From NCBI GenBank assembly GCA_029891345.1, contig CM056999.1:27253418-27317417 (forward strand): 64,000 nt of DNA. Direction: 5' to 3'. The stretch comes from Dryococelus australis (lineage: Eukaryota > Arthropoda > Insecta > Phasmatodea > Phasmatidae). The notes under the pieces are model-generated. The model saw only the letters and a list, made by a program, of their open reading frames with translations. It ran no database searches and was not told the DNA's origin. Shown one piece after another: positions 46,876 to 58,138 of the stretch (within the stretch, counting starts at the first letter, position 1; each line of letters starts with the position of its first letter). The translations under genes were made by a program, and so were the position numbers.

Positions 46876-47669
46876 TGTCATACCCCCGCCATCGCAAACC
46901 AGCACTCCTGACGAGAGAATAGCACAAGAGTCTGTATATTCCGCACCTGATCAGGCGGCGATGCAATCTGCCGCAACCTAGTAGCCCCACATGGGACATT
47001 GTCACAAGGCCAGATGTTCAGCAGCAAGCATATGCGGCCACGTTGCAGTGGAGCAAGGAAGGGGTTGCACTCAGTACTCGTGGCCACATATGCAGTGACA
47101 TGCCATCCAAACTTCAGTTCATGCTGGCAGCCTCAAGGGAGAGGTCGCCTACTGGAGCCCTCAATCCCGCCCCGTATCGAGCATCGAAGAGTGAGACAGC
47201 CGAACGAAGCCACCAGCCGAGACTACCACACTGCCACAGAAAACACCACGCCACCGAAGAGATCTTCAGCCCTGAAGGAAGATGCCAGCCGAGAGCCAGT
47301 GAAGGGCCACTCAGCTGACCTAACCTCAACCTACCATTGGAGGAACTCCAGCAGGAGTCAAAATCAGCTAAGTGACGGCAATTGTCTCTCAAAGGACGTC
47401 TTGAGTACTTGTGTGTCCGACGCCTAAATGTCTTTAAGTATCAGGATCATCAGTGGGTTTACGCCTCTAGTAACTTTGGTATTTGATCCCACCCTTAAAG
47501 CCCCTAAATTGTTGTGTACAGACTCTGGCAGTGTGTCTGTTTTACGCCAAATAAATCTACATTACATAACCCACAATTTGACTGGCGTATTTATTTGTAA
47601 ACTCCTAGTCGATCGTTGGTAATTATTGCTTCCCCCCCCCACCCTTTTCAGGGGGGGGGGGGTAGAACA
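46876..47669 (+). mobile_element. LTR-like block with inverted termini
   Basis: It begins TGTCATACCCCC and ends GGGGGTAGAACA, an imperfect 12-base terminal inverted repeat. It has AATAAA near 47550 and is followed by gag-like coding on the same strand. This would be a 794-bp 5' LTR. No primer binding site starting TGG is obvious right after it and no partner LTR was found, so the call is tentative. Poly-C and poly-G runs at 47631-47662 make the right edge unreliable. Confidence 0.33.
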
Positions 47670-47903
47670 GGGGGGACCACAACCTCGTGACACCACCCAC
47701 ATTGCAGCAGCCATCAGTCGCAAACCCACCTCTTCCCTGGTAAGGACAGTGACACCTCCTACCCCTCCCTGCCGCAGAGGATGACAGTTACCCTGGTAAG
47801 ACAAGAGTAAAATAAGGCGCAAAATTACTCCCCATGATACATCGCCCTTAAGGCCACAAAAAGAGAGAGAACAGAGAAAAGGAGACAATGCCCACAGTGG
47901 GAT

Positions 47904-48348
47904 CATAGTGAATTCTCTGTCAGCAGAACAGAACCAGATTCACAGGATACATGAGAGAAATCTCGCCTCTGCCGAGATAGTCAAAATGTACAGTAAGATT
48001 TTGGGGAGTCTCGAACAAAACCCCCTGGTGCCCAATAAACTATTAGGTCAAGACGAGTTGATTGAACTAGGCCTGTAGACAAAGAATTCCGATAGGAGGC
48101 GAGCAAGCAGTATTGATGAGATGGGTACCATAAAGACAGGGGAAAGGCGGTGCGAGGACCGAAAGAACACGAGCCGAAATAACATCCAGATGAGGAACGA
48201 AGGAAGAGGGAAACAGATCCCATATGAAAGTTACCAATTGGAGCAATGCAGCACTCCCCAGTGTCACAGAACAGGACTGTACATGATCACATGCAGCTAC
48301 TGCCCATATCACTATTGCTATAAGTGTATCGACCGGAGGGGATGCTAG
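47904..48348 (+). pseudogene. Retroelement gag-like frame with Cys-rich motif
   Basis: One plus frame from about 47913 is open except for a TAG at 48076-48078. It reads through a helical segment (VKMYSKILGSLEQNPLVPN) and a basic stretch to QCSTPQCHRTGLYMITCSYC then YKCIDRRGC, stop at 48346-48348. The Cys cluster resembles that of the gag N-terminus at 37508-37693 in spacing and in the central C-x2-C. I infer a decayed gag start from a related gypsy clade. Downstream frames shift. Confidence 0.42.
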
Positions 48349-49640
48349 TCTGGTTATCGAGGTCTGCCCACCTTTGGACCAATACCCAAACATCATTGTC
48401 GTACGCTCAGAGTAACCCCACCACTCTAACCACCATGCCTCGTATCGCCAGTTCAAGTCGATGGGTACGGCTCTGGGTTAGTTCGGCCTCTGCTTTGGTT
48501 CTACACATAGCTAGAGACCATCGTCACCTGCTTATCCCTGATGAGGCTGATATTTGTACATACCTTTATGCCATACACCTAGAGTAGTGGTACTAAGTGA
48601 TGAGAAATGAAAGCAGCTTCAGTCTCCAACACCAACGGGAGCTGCACCCCAGCCCCAACTGCACTTTACAACACAACCCCACAAGACCGAGCTCAAGCCA
48701 CCTGCCAGCTGGGAGACCTAACCTCCTAACTCCCTCTGACTCCCTCTTTCAGTCACCGATCAAGACAGCTGAGCAACTGCACCTGATAGTGACCGCCTTC
48801 CACCAGGACACGCTAGGGACTGCTAAACCCTGGCTCCAGTACCACCAGACCAGCAACCAGCCCAGGGCTAACCACAGCTCCATGGCTGCATCAGGTCGGG
48901 GCTCCAGCTCCTGTCAAGACCAGCAGCCACAGCGGCTGAGTCAGCAGCGACCCCAGGCCACCTCTAACCAAGTTAAACCTGTGACTGTGTGCCACCTGAC
49001 ATACCGGACTGTTACACCTACGTTTGACTTAGTGCCGTGTCTACAGGCCATGCACCCTACATTGTATACTGACCGGTGCCCGGTCAGCACGTAATAAGGT
49101 CAGACAGTAATTAACCCGTGTCTCTGACGGACATGACCAAAACCTAGCTCAACTGTGACATTACTGTCTCAGCCAACCAACGTTGTGCGTCAAGTGTAGC
49201 ATACCAACGTAGAAGACTCAACTGAGGTTTGAACTTGTACACTAATGTGCTGTCCAGGGCAGAATTAGGCCATATGACAGTCCGTCTAACTTTCGTGCCA
49301 ACCCCAATCACCATGGACTGAGTCAATGAACTCTTAGTCATGAAATACTAAACAGACAAACATTTACATCACAGTAAATTACAATTTATTTATTGTAACA
49401 TAAGTATGTGAAAGGAAAGCTGTGGAGATATATTTACATATAGTGATAAAAAAAGAAGTTATAGACTCCCCAAAAAAGATGCACAAAGAGATGTAAAACC
49501 ATCTTTAGTATATTGTTGGTATGCTTCTATAGTATTTTGACGCATACCCAGGAGGTCGAATAATTGTAACTACAGTTATTGGAGGCGCTAGCAGTGTCAA
49601 AGAGTGATCTCAGACTTGTGGGGTTAAAAGTTAATATGAC
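48349..49640 (+). other. Decayed retroelement internal sequence
   Basis: The plus frame 48597-49094 (165 codons, Q/P/S-rich with SGRGSSSCQDQQPQRLSQQR) may be a gag remnant. No zinc knuckle is seen. 49100-49640 shows nothing I can assign. Confidence 0.3.
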
Positions 49641-49779
49641 CTTTGAGGCGTTATGGCCTTCAGCAGGTGGCACATCAAATTACCAAAGTGATTTTGGCGG
49701 GTGCTAAGCTAGGCACGCCCTGGTGGCAGATATCTTTAATCACTACACTCAATGGGAGCTCGGCCAGTGTACAGTATTG

Positions 49780-49905
49780 GTTGAGTCACTTTCCAGCAGG
49801 GAACAAAATCTGGTTCGATGAGCACTACTTTACGCTTTGGCAGGACCACTCGCAACAATATACCTGGATGACATTTGGACCTACAGCTGCGCCGACTGAG
49901 GCTCG
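49780..49905 (+). pseudogene. Reverse transcriptase remnant with YLDD box
   Basis: Plus-strand ALAGPLATIYLDDIWTYS, with the YLDD codons at 49861-49872, matches the palm block just around the catalytic aspartates of gypsy reverse transcriptase. A VTFQQGTK-type piece in another frame lies just upstream, where ATFQxxM is expected. Only this fragment remains; frames break on both sides. Confidence 0.5.
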
Positions 49906-50509
49906 ACTCTCAGCACACTAGGGGATGCCCCTCAGGTGGGTGTGCTGGTCGGCCTAAGTTTGGATGTTCTGGCTAGCGTCGAGGCATGGGGCAGATGTGG
50001 CGTTCCCCAAAACCAAAGGTTCATGAATCCAAGTGACGTTTCTAAACCACTGAAATAGACCTGGACTACGGGGTGATGTCCCTTGGCGACCTTGACTGGT
50101 GGCTCAAATGAGGCGGACTATTAGGTTGGTGAATCTGGTCTGGAGAGTCTGCAGAGATCTGCGGCCTATTCCCGTGGACTAAGGTGCTCGAGCCCATCGA
50201 GGAAGGGGTTAAGTAGTAATGGATATTTAGAAGCAGTCTCTGCCCATTTCACTCTCTTATGAACACCACAACAACAGGATAAGGGTATGAAGAAAGACAA
50301 TCTACAATCAGACCTCACAGATGTAGACCAGATGACGTGTAGGTAGTGTTGGCAGTGTGCGTATTGTGTCTGCCAGCCAAGTGTCGTATCTCACTCTCGA
50401 AATCCGGCACATGAGGTGCACGGTTATTCGAGCTGTGTAATACTGGCAGTAGTAAGAGTACGAGGGTGACTTCCTTCTATGGTTGGTTTCAACAGACTAA
50501 GAGAAATAC

Positions 50510-50830
50510 CTCTCCCAGCACCAGAATCGCGGTAAGAAGGGCAACCTCCAAGCTGACCTTAAGAGGATGGAGTACCCAATGTTGTGGCTCTACCATTAAC
50601 TACACATGGTGCAGAGAACGGGTGGCCTTCCAATTCTGTTGTGGCAAGTGCTCCAGAGGAACTGATCTCCCCAGGCCCATGTTAATACTCCTCTCGGTAC
50701 CCAAAGCACGGTGAGAACAGCAAACCCCAGACTGGCAGGCCAATCCCTTAAGGAGGTGGTATCCTAATGTCATGGCTGTACCGTTCACTGCACTGGATAC
50801 AGAGAATGGGTGACCTTCCAAGATTGTACT
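50510..50830. repeat. Two diverged tandem copies of about 180 bp
   Basis: CACCAGAATCGCGGTAAGAA...CTTAAGAGGATGG..TACCCAATG.TGTGGCT recurs as CCCAAAGCACGGTGAGAA...CTTAAGGAGGTGGTATCCTAATGTCATGGCT. Each is followed by GTACCATTA/CGTTCACTGCA and GCAGAGAA(C/T)GGGTG.CCTTCCAA. Offset is about 180 bp. Confidence 0.6.
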
Positions 50831-50979
50831 GTTATTGGTTTTTAGTGTTGTTACGAGTTGAATAAAACCCTGGTCTTCTGTTGCCCTTCATACGGACCTG
50901 ATGTCTACGAGGTGAGGTAGTATGACTACAAGAGAGATATTCTTAAGTGACCTAAACTATGTTTGCCTATTTCTTTTGA

Positions 50980-51530
50980 TGGAAATAAACAGCGGTGGTG
51001 GTGGTACTACCTCCTATCCCCATGAGCTTACGGAAGTTAAACACCCTATGTGAACACAGGCGAAGGTGACCTGCTTCTAGGCTAACAGGGTAGGCAGTAA
51101 AAAGTGGCTGTGAAAATAACTCTTGACTTTAACTAGCGCTACTACTGTTGTCATGAAGGGACCAGTAAGTGTCTCAGTATTTACGGTGACGTAATACGTA
51201 AGATGTAGGTTCTCGGCGAAGAGCGGGCAAGTAAGGATCTTCTACACCACAAGAGTGCTGTGACGAGTTGAGGAGAGGTTAAGTTTTTGGTACCACAAGG
51301 ACGCGGTGAGGACCAAGGTTCCCTCGGCACCAGGAGAGTGGTGAAGGAATAGGACTGCTTCAAATGCTTGAAGACTGGTCAGGAGCCTTCCTGCGGCCCT
51401 CTACTTATACTCTGGTGGCAACGGCATGACCCTTGATTGGCTTGCATACGGGCTTGACTTGGAGAGAGAGTAGCAGCTGAGAAGAGCATGACATAGATTC
51501 TCTATATGTGACATCTGTGGCGGGCGCTGA
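50980..51530 (-). mobile_element. Partial LTR D, distant relative of LTRs A-C
   Basis: In plus reading it carries GGAAATAAA, GGTACTACCTCCTATCC, and GGTGACCTGCTTCTAGG in the same order as LTRs A-C (GAAATAAAA, GCTACCTCCTACCAGG, GCGACCTGGTTCTAATGG), followed by a GACGTAATACG region and TTATACTCTGG where A-C have TTATATAGTGG. The termini are not recognisable. Confidence 0.4.
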
Positions 51531-52603
51531 AACCAAACCCATGCCTTGGCGATCATACTACAGTACTAGTGGCATCTAGAGGCACAGCGTTGTACTCGGT
51601 TGATCTTGATGCATAGCTTCGGCGACTCGGTTGGTGAATAATAATATCTGGCGTGGAGCGTCCGTCCTTTATCTTGGGTAGATAATACGATTTCTGACGT
51701 ATAGTTGTTGGCGAATAAAACTCTGTTACCAATGCTCCAGGTTCATGTGCACTGATGAGTAGAAGTTGATTCAATAATATGCAGAAAGATGTCACACGTC
51801 AATTAGCCCGCTCTCCTCTGTGATGCAAAATCATCTGGACGAAGGAACGAGAAAAGAAAATAATTCCTTTGAGGGATGTTGAACTGCCCTCTCAAGAACA
51901 ATTTTTTCTCTCTCCATCAGCTTCTGTAATTTTCCTTGGTCTGTGCATTTTCTCTGTGCTCTCACTACTTCGAATGACGTGGCTGGCAAGTTGCTATGGG
52001 CAGGTGGCTTGCTGCAACTCATTCATGAATTGTAGGAGCCAGGCAGAGACTTCTGTCTCTCTCGGTTACATGGTGAACGACTTGTTCTTTCCTTCTCTAA
52101 GGTGCGCAGCTAGGCCATACTGTGTGTGGATACTCTGTGTCTTTTTTTGTGTGAAAAGAGTGTCGCGAGGGATCTCCGATATCTGTGATAACGTATAACT
52201 TTCATTTTTGAAGTATGCCATCCTATAATCTAAGCTGGAAGGCTTGGTTGCATACAAAATGGTTTACAAGTTTAACCTGTGGAAAGAAACAAGACACGGC
52301 AGGCGGCATACGGAATAAAATCGACCCTTGGGGAAGAATTTAATTACTGTAATAGAAAACAGCAAAAGTTGCCAAAGCCTTACTTGCAAAGCCGTGTTTT
52401 CTTTAACTATTCTGCTGTGGCCGCCTGGCACGGAAAAAAAAAAATCGAGCACTGCCTTTGGCCTTTCTATTTTGTCGCACAGCAGAAAATTTTACGCGTC
52501 AAGTGAACTACGGGGATTTGCTATATGAAAGCTTCCAGCATTTTGTCTGATCAGCTAAGCTTGGAAAAGTGAGTATGTTGGCAAATTAAGTTAACTATTC
52601 AAG
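51531..52603. other. Unassigned stretch
   Basis: A minus frame 51553-51795 includes EFYSPTTIRQKSYYLPKIKD but has no recognised family. Nothing else seen. Confidence 0.3.
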
Positions 52604-52651
52604 TACGTACTCCACCACCATACACAATACGTACTCCACCACCATACACAA
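52604..52651. repeat. Perfect tandem duplication, 2 x 24 bp
   Basis: TACGTACTCCACCACCATAC with ACAA following occurs twice with no spacer and no mismatch, so the duplication is recent. Confidence 0.95.
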
Positions 52652-53469
52652 TACAGAAAAATCAAACTTAGAAGGGCACTTCAAACAAGCAAACAAAGTA
52701 CTAAAAATAGTTTTACATATTCTGAAAAATTATTTTAAAACTTATCTTGATTGACTTGTTAACCTGTTTATTGTTTGCGATTTCTTGAAAGTTTTACACA
52801 ATGCAAGAAATGGAATAATTAAAAAAATAAAAAATGCATGAGATTGTTTACAATGGAAACATTTTGACGACTTTCTTTTAAAGGCTTCTACACAAAGCCA
52901 AATTAATTTTAAAAGTTTCAAAACATGATTTACACGTTTCACTTTTAAAATTTGAATTTATACAAAGCTAAGCTGATTTACTGGTTTTCTTAAAAGGGCT
53001 CTATACAAATCAAAGTATCTTGAGTTATTTAAGGTCTAAAATAGCATCGACATACTAGAAAATGTTTACATTTTCTGTCCATTATCCTTTTAATAAAGAT
53101 TTTGTTGGCTTCATATGTTTACACACACTATTCTTCTTAGCATTTATTGCATTGCCAGGGCACAGCAAAGTGTCCCAGAATAATAACGTCAATTAAAACT
53201 GACTGAATGGCACATGGCCATTGATATTGCTACGCAATCACTCAGATTTTTCATACAGTTTATAACAGCTGATTGAAAAGTTCATTCATACTATTTGAAT
53301 TACGTAATACTTGGCTGATTTTAATTGCATACTGTTTATGGGTATGTAATTATGAAGTGATAGCTTATTGACGGCTATCTAATTACGTAAGTCTGTTCGT
53401 GCATGTCACTACATTCACTCATTACGTTGTCTCGTCTTCTTCTGTGGCATTCCCCGCTTCCTCAGGGCA
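52652..53469. other. AT-rich non-coding stretch
   Basis: Nothing recognised. Confidence 0.4.
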
Positions 53470-54950
53470 GTGTGTTGTGGGTATGAAAAGGTGAATTTGA
53501 CGGTCAGCCTCCAGGGGGCCTCTTCGGTACTTAGCCAGCAACAAGCTGTCCTTGCACGCTCGAGGTGGCTGGACTATCCGGGGCGGTATGGACCGCGTTG
53601 TGGGTTCATCCTTGCCAGTGGTACATGGTGCAGATCAGCAGGCACCTGGGGATGGTCAGTGACCAAGTTGTCCAGAAGTGTTGCCATCGGAGTAGCCATC
53701 AGAGGCAGTGGTTCTGATGGTGTCACTGCCTCCCTGGTAGACGGCATCGATTTTGGGGACTGGACAGCCCTCCATCCCCCCACTCACTCATATGGTTTCA
53801 CTTGACATCCTCTCGTTCGGATAACTGGACCCGGGAGTCGGCCTCAGCAAGGGGCGACACCGAGACACTGGCGACCGTATGAAGCAGGCTCTGCGACAGG
53901 TTATCTTCTGCTGGCCCTCCATCTGAAGGCAGTTGATCTTTCTCTCGGTCGGGACGTTGGCCTCATGTGTCGGCCTCAGCATGAGATGACACCGGGACAT
54001 GCAACCATCTGGGGCAGGTTCTGCTACAGTTTATCTTCTGCTGCCTCTCCAGCTGAAGGTGATCTTCCTTTCCGTCAGGAAGTTGGCCCCAGGTTTCGTC
54101 CTCAGCATGGGACGACACCAGGACATGGCGACCATCTGGGGCATGTTATCTTCTGCTGCCCCTCCGGCTGAAGGTGGATGATCTTCTTGGTCGGGGAGCT
54201 GGCCCCGAGTGTCTGACTCAGCATGGGGCAACACAGGGATCTGTTTGGTGCTGGCGGCCTCTGTGCTGGATGGATGGGCGGCTGGTTGAGTGCTCGCTCA
54301 GTCCATACAAATCGCGGCCGATGGTACCAGCAAGAGTAAGGTCTCCAGAAGGTTCTTGTCTTAACTGGCAGTTCTGGTATGGCCCTCTTTTGAGGATGAC
54401 TTTTTTTGGAGGTGGATGTGATGTCATCCGGCATTGCAGTCTTTTCTCCTGTTTGGCTCTTCGAAGATATCGTTTCGTGGGGTTGCTGTTCGAGACGAAC
54501 GCTTCCAAGGCTTTGTCGGTGTGATGGCGCTTGGTCCTTCTTCCCTTCCGGCTATCGGGCATGGTTCTCAATCCAAGGGACTGTGACAGGACATCTCGCT
54601 GGATTTCTGTGTCCACCTCCCTTGTCGGGCGGCCATTTTGTGCTTTACTTCGGTGGGCATTGAGGGCAATGTTTGAATCGTGGATTCTGCCTCCCATTTT
54701 GGAAATTCTACCCTCGTTGGAAGGGAGTAGCTTGCCCCTAGACTGAAGTTAGTTCTCACCTCGGGTTTCTTGGGCAAGGGCGGTCGAGCTTGCGGGTTAG
54801 TTCTAGTGGTGGGTTCATCGATGTCTTCCGGCATTTCTGAAGTGGTTGAGGCATTGGCAAGGAATTCAGGGTCTCGGGCCTCATGGGGAAAGGCCTTATC
54901 TGTCCACTCGTAGCTTTGCAGATGCGTCTGCAGTGATCTTCCACCCAGTA
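53470..54950 (-). pseudogene. Gypsy tail region with tandem coding repeats
   Basis: Directly downstream, on the minus strand, of the integrase end at 54950-55250. From 53815 to 54270 a unit of about 115-130 bp recurs three to four times, with landmark TTATCTTCTGCTG near 53902, 54032 and 54147. Translated on the minus strand each unit yields a block with a CRP(M/L)LR-type start, then PTERKI, EGQQKITC and so on, in mixed frames. 54218-54697 gives an open frame of 159 codons with KRHHTDKALEAFVSNSNP and a short Cys/His-containing N-part. Position and style match the tail of the 31-kb element. Confidence 0.45.
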
Positions 54951-55252
54951 CACATTTTCTTACCTTTCGACGATCTTGTATGGGCCTTCCCATTTCCCGG
55001 CTAGACCCATTCTGAATTGACTGCTTGTCTTGCTCGGGGGTTACTGTGCAGAAGGACGGCTTCGTCCATAGCGAAGGCTCTGATGCCTGTTCATGATTGG
55101 GCATACTTCTGCTGAATGTAGGCCTCTTGAGACACTCTGGCATTGTCTGCACGTGCCAGGGCAGCTAGACATCGTCGAGGTGAGGCAGTTGGTCAGTGGG
55201 TTCTCCCATTGCCAGTCTCCTGGGCATCGAAGGGTTTGGTCCAGGAGGAGAT
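54950..55252 (-). pseudogene. Gypsy integrase C-terminal fragment
   Basis: Minus-strand NARVSQEAYIQQKYAQS, then after a stop TGIRAFAMDEAVLLHSNP, corresponds to MHDQKAHNAYILKKYPQ and TGVREFKLGEAVLVRSHP of the element at 33.6 kb. It continues into a segment on GRPIQDRRKVRKC-type sequence near 54960. Upstream, the rest of integrase is missing past the GA microsatellite at 55270, so the element is 5' truncated here. Confidence 0.7.
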
Positions 55253-55265
55253 ACCTGGGGCTGGA

Positions 55266-55269
<4 letters not shown>

Positions 55270-55302
<33 letters not shown>
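55270..55302. repeat. (GA)n microsatellite
   Basis: Uninterrupted GA dinucleotides at the truncation point of the gypsy fragment. Confidence 0.95.
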
Positions 55303-55305
<3 letters not shown>

Positions 55306-56190
55306 TTTTTAGACTGGGAATAGTATTTACAGATTGAAGAGAGTCTTTGCAGACTGAGGAGAGAATTTGCAGACTGGAAAGAGCTCGCGATCCTATTCGG
55401 TCAGCGAGCTCAGCATATCTGCTGGTGCTGGTTGCTGGACTTCTATTTATAATCAAAAATTTTATCATCAGCAACACTTCAGGGTGCAAGGGGGTAGCGT
55501 AGTCTTCTTATCTGGTGTGCTGGAGCGCTGCTCATTTCTTATCGTCCCGCTTCGAGGTGATGACAAATCAAAACACCTCGCCCTGAGGCGGGCCGGTTGT
55601 GATGTCACAAAATTCACAAGGATGCTGCTATCTCTGGGGTTGATAAGAACGTCTTCCGAGGCTAAGCGAAGGGTAGTGGAATATTACAAATATTTATTTT
55701 ATTCCCAGGGATGACTCTTGCATGCGGGATTTCGAACGGGCAATGCAGATTTTAATTATGTGAGTTAGTTACAATTACATAATTGGCTGTTCAGGATTGT
55801 GGAATCTCCTGGCTCGATAAGTTTATTTTTTTGCCACTGTTATGACTTCCCTCTGAGTTGGGGTCACTCGTAGATGACGTGAAATCACCCATAGAGTGAG
55901 CATTTGCACAGCGCAGCATGTTGGCATGAGTCAACACATTTGTCGAGTGCATGAGCAAAAGGCCTTCCGGGTTCAAAATGTGGTGGTGGGAGAAGGCAAG
56001 TAGGCGAGAGAATGGTTCTGCCATCTATCTAATTGACTATTCCTATTTTATAACCAAAATACTCTGCCCAGTATTTTCCTATCCATTTACATAGGGCGAA
56101 TACCTTGCTTTTTCCTACTCGCTCTAGTTACTTTCCCCATCTACTTGACCAATATAAATGGTCCTTAATGAGCACGACTGAGCAACTAAA
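55303..56190. other. Unassigned stretch
   Basis: Short direct repeats of a TTGCAGACTG(A/G)(A/G)GAGA unit occur at 55325-55385. No gene is recognised. Confidence 0.35.
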
Positions 56191-56660
56191 AACTAGGGAT
56201 GGGCCGATACCACATTTTGCCGATACCAAAGATACAGATTCTCAGCTGCCGATGCCACCAATTACAGCGATGCTGATACCAGTTTTGATGAGCACAATCA
56301 TTATTCTCAATTCCCAATATTTGAAAATACTTTCAGAACCTTGTATTAGGTTTCTACAGCATAGAAATGAAATACAACACTAAATACAACCTGTAAATAG
56401 TTGCGCTAGATGGGTGCTGAGTTGTTTCCAGTCTGACATAAATTCCCTGTATACGTTCCACCAATCGAGGGCATTTCCTTTTAGCTTCTGCTGGGTCGCG
56501 TAACCCACTGTTTCTCCAGTACCTCATGGGCTCGGAATTCCTTCTCACATTCGTTGGTGAAAGAAATAAGGTCTTCACGTGGCCTTCCCAGCAAATTCTG
56601 GTAACTGCAGCTCCCCTAGGCAGTGAATTTGGCTTTGAAGTGATGATGTGCATGGATTAG
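56190..56660 (-). pseudogene. hAT transposon fragment with one end
   Basis: The sequence at 56192-56226 (CTAGGGATGGGCCGATACC, then GCCGATACC) has the look of a hAT terminal region with a repeated GCCGATACC motif. The adjacent minus frame 56354-56653 includes EPMRYWRNSGLRDPAEAKRK and HPSSATI. That resembles the YW...P.L..LA and P.S.PSER blocks at the C-terminus of hAT transposases in degraded form. The second end was not found. Confidence 0.42.
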
Positions 56661-58111
56661 AAGGTCGTTAGAGACCTCCAAATGGCACAGCACAGCACAT
56701 TGTTGTTGCGTGAAAGAACTGGCCACACACCACTATGTGCTAGGTGCATCATACAGTATCCAAGAAGAAGTATGCAGATAGTATAAAGTTAAGTAGTACT
56801 TACTGTATTTGTGCAGAAATGAGCAACAACTTGACACACTATCGCCCTATCGCAGGGGTTATATACTTAATAAATAGGCCGCTTCCCTTTTTATGACTAT
56901 CACTCTAAGGTTCGGCAAAATTGATATAAGTGCTGATTTCCCTCTGGGGTATGAGTATAGGGCCCTTTGGCAGTGGAAAAGTTTCTGATGGGGTTTTCGC
57001 CTGGCGAGTCGAGGATTTGCCCACATTGAGGGACCTAATGGGGTATTGCCTGGTAGTAGGGCTATTATTATTTGGGAGGGGAATCAAACCCCAACATGAG
57101 CTTGATCGTAAAGGTCTCCCTCCCAAGGAACTTGCCCTTGCTCACCGTAATGGCCGTCAAAATACGGGACACCTGCTGTCACTAAGGGACAAATGAAATT
57201 TAATGAATTATGTAAAATGGAGATGAAAATGATAACGAAATGAGGATGTATAAGATACTGTCCTGGATAGCACCTTAACAGGCCTCTCACTCGCTTCCGG
57301 GATGCTGATATGGGGCTAGCCTCGTGGGCTTACAAGTGTATATAAAATCAAGGGTAGGGGATTCTATCCTGGGTTTACACACTGGTTTGAGATGAATGAC
57401 GATGTTGAGCTCTTTACTGGCAGTGGTACACATTCTACATGTGGTAGTAGGCGTAGTACTACTGGGTTGTGGTTGTGGGGGTGGTTTCACTACAGGTTTT
57501 GGTGCTGGAGGGATGAGATAACTTACGTAATCTTAATTTGACCACTGCCAGCCAATTCCTAATAGTGGATCCAGATAGGTGTTGTGATTTTCGCTGATTG
57601 ATGGTACTTCCCCTCGTGGTTCTACGGTTCTTACCTCAAGCTGGGGTGGAAGTGGTGCGGACTCACTAACGTGTGCGGTGGGAGGTATAACTCTGACTGG
57701 GATAGCTCTCACTGCAGGGCTCGCCGAGCTAAACTATGAATACTGCTATTTCTACCACTACCTTTCTTACGCATCTGAAATCTTTACTGACCAAAAATAG
57801 AGAAGTAAATAATTTATTAATGTCTGCTCAAATAGGGCTATTCCCATGAACTAACTGATTGGATTAGCTCACTCGTATCCTAGCAGTAAGGGTTCAGCCT
57901 TCCTGAGGACTGTCTTGTACAGTCACTCCGAGGTGATGAACGGTGAGATATGACTTGCTAGTGTTGGAGCACTTCTGCAGATATGCCCAGGTGCACCTGA
58001 CACACCTCAGGAGTCCCGGTTTTATACAGACTGTAGCTTTATGCAAGCTCCAGGAAACCTAAAGGGTTCCGCCCACTTGCACGAATTCTGCCAAGGTCGC
58101 TTGGTTAGTGT
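56661..58111 (-). other. Internal region left of the 58-kb LTR, decayed
   Basis: If LTR E is a 5' LTR this should hold gag. Minus frames 57287-57490 (PPPQPQPSSTTPTT, CRMCTTAS) and 56905-57126 exist, but no gag block is certain. A minus-strand TATAAAA at about 58020-58026 and AATAAA at 57810-57815 hint at another LTR within. Confidence 0.28.
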
Positions 58112-58130
58112 TTCGAGCCACATGTTGCCA
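58112..58130 (-). other. Primer binding site next to LTR E
   Basis: Minus strand TGGCAACATGTGGCTCGAA, similar in layout to the PBS at 37808-37824 (both preceded by TTTC and starting TGGC, with a TGTGG/CGTGGGG core). Confidence 0.5.
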
Positions 58131-58138
58131 GAAATCAG

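Noticed and set aside
54102-55152. Independent protein-coding gene on the minus strand
   Set aside because: The peptide aligns by eye to the integrase C-terminus and tail of the gypsy element at 33 kb and is broken by stops; it is a retroelement fragment.
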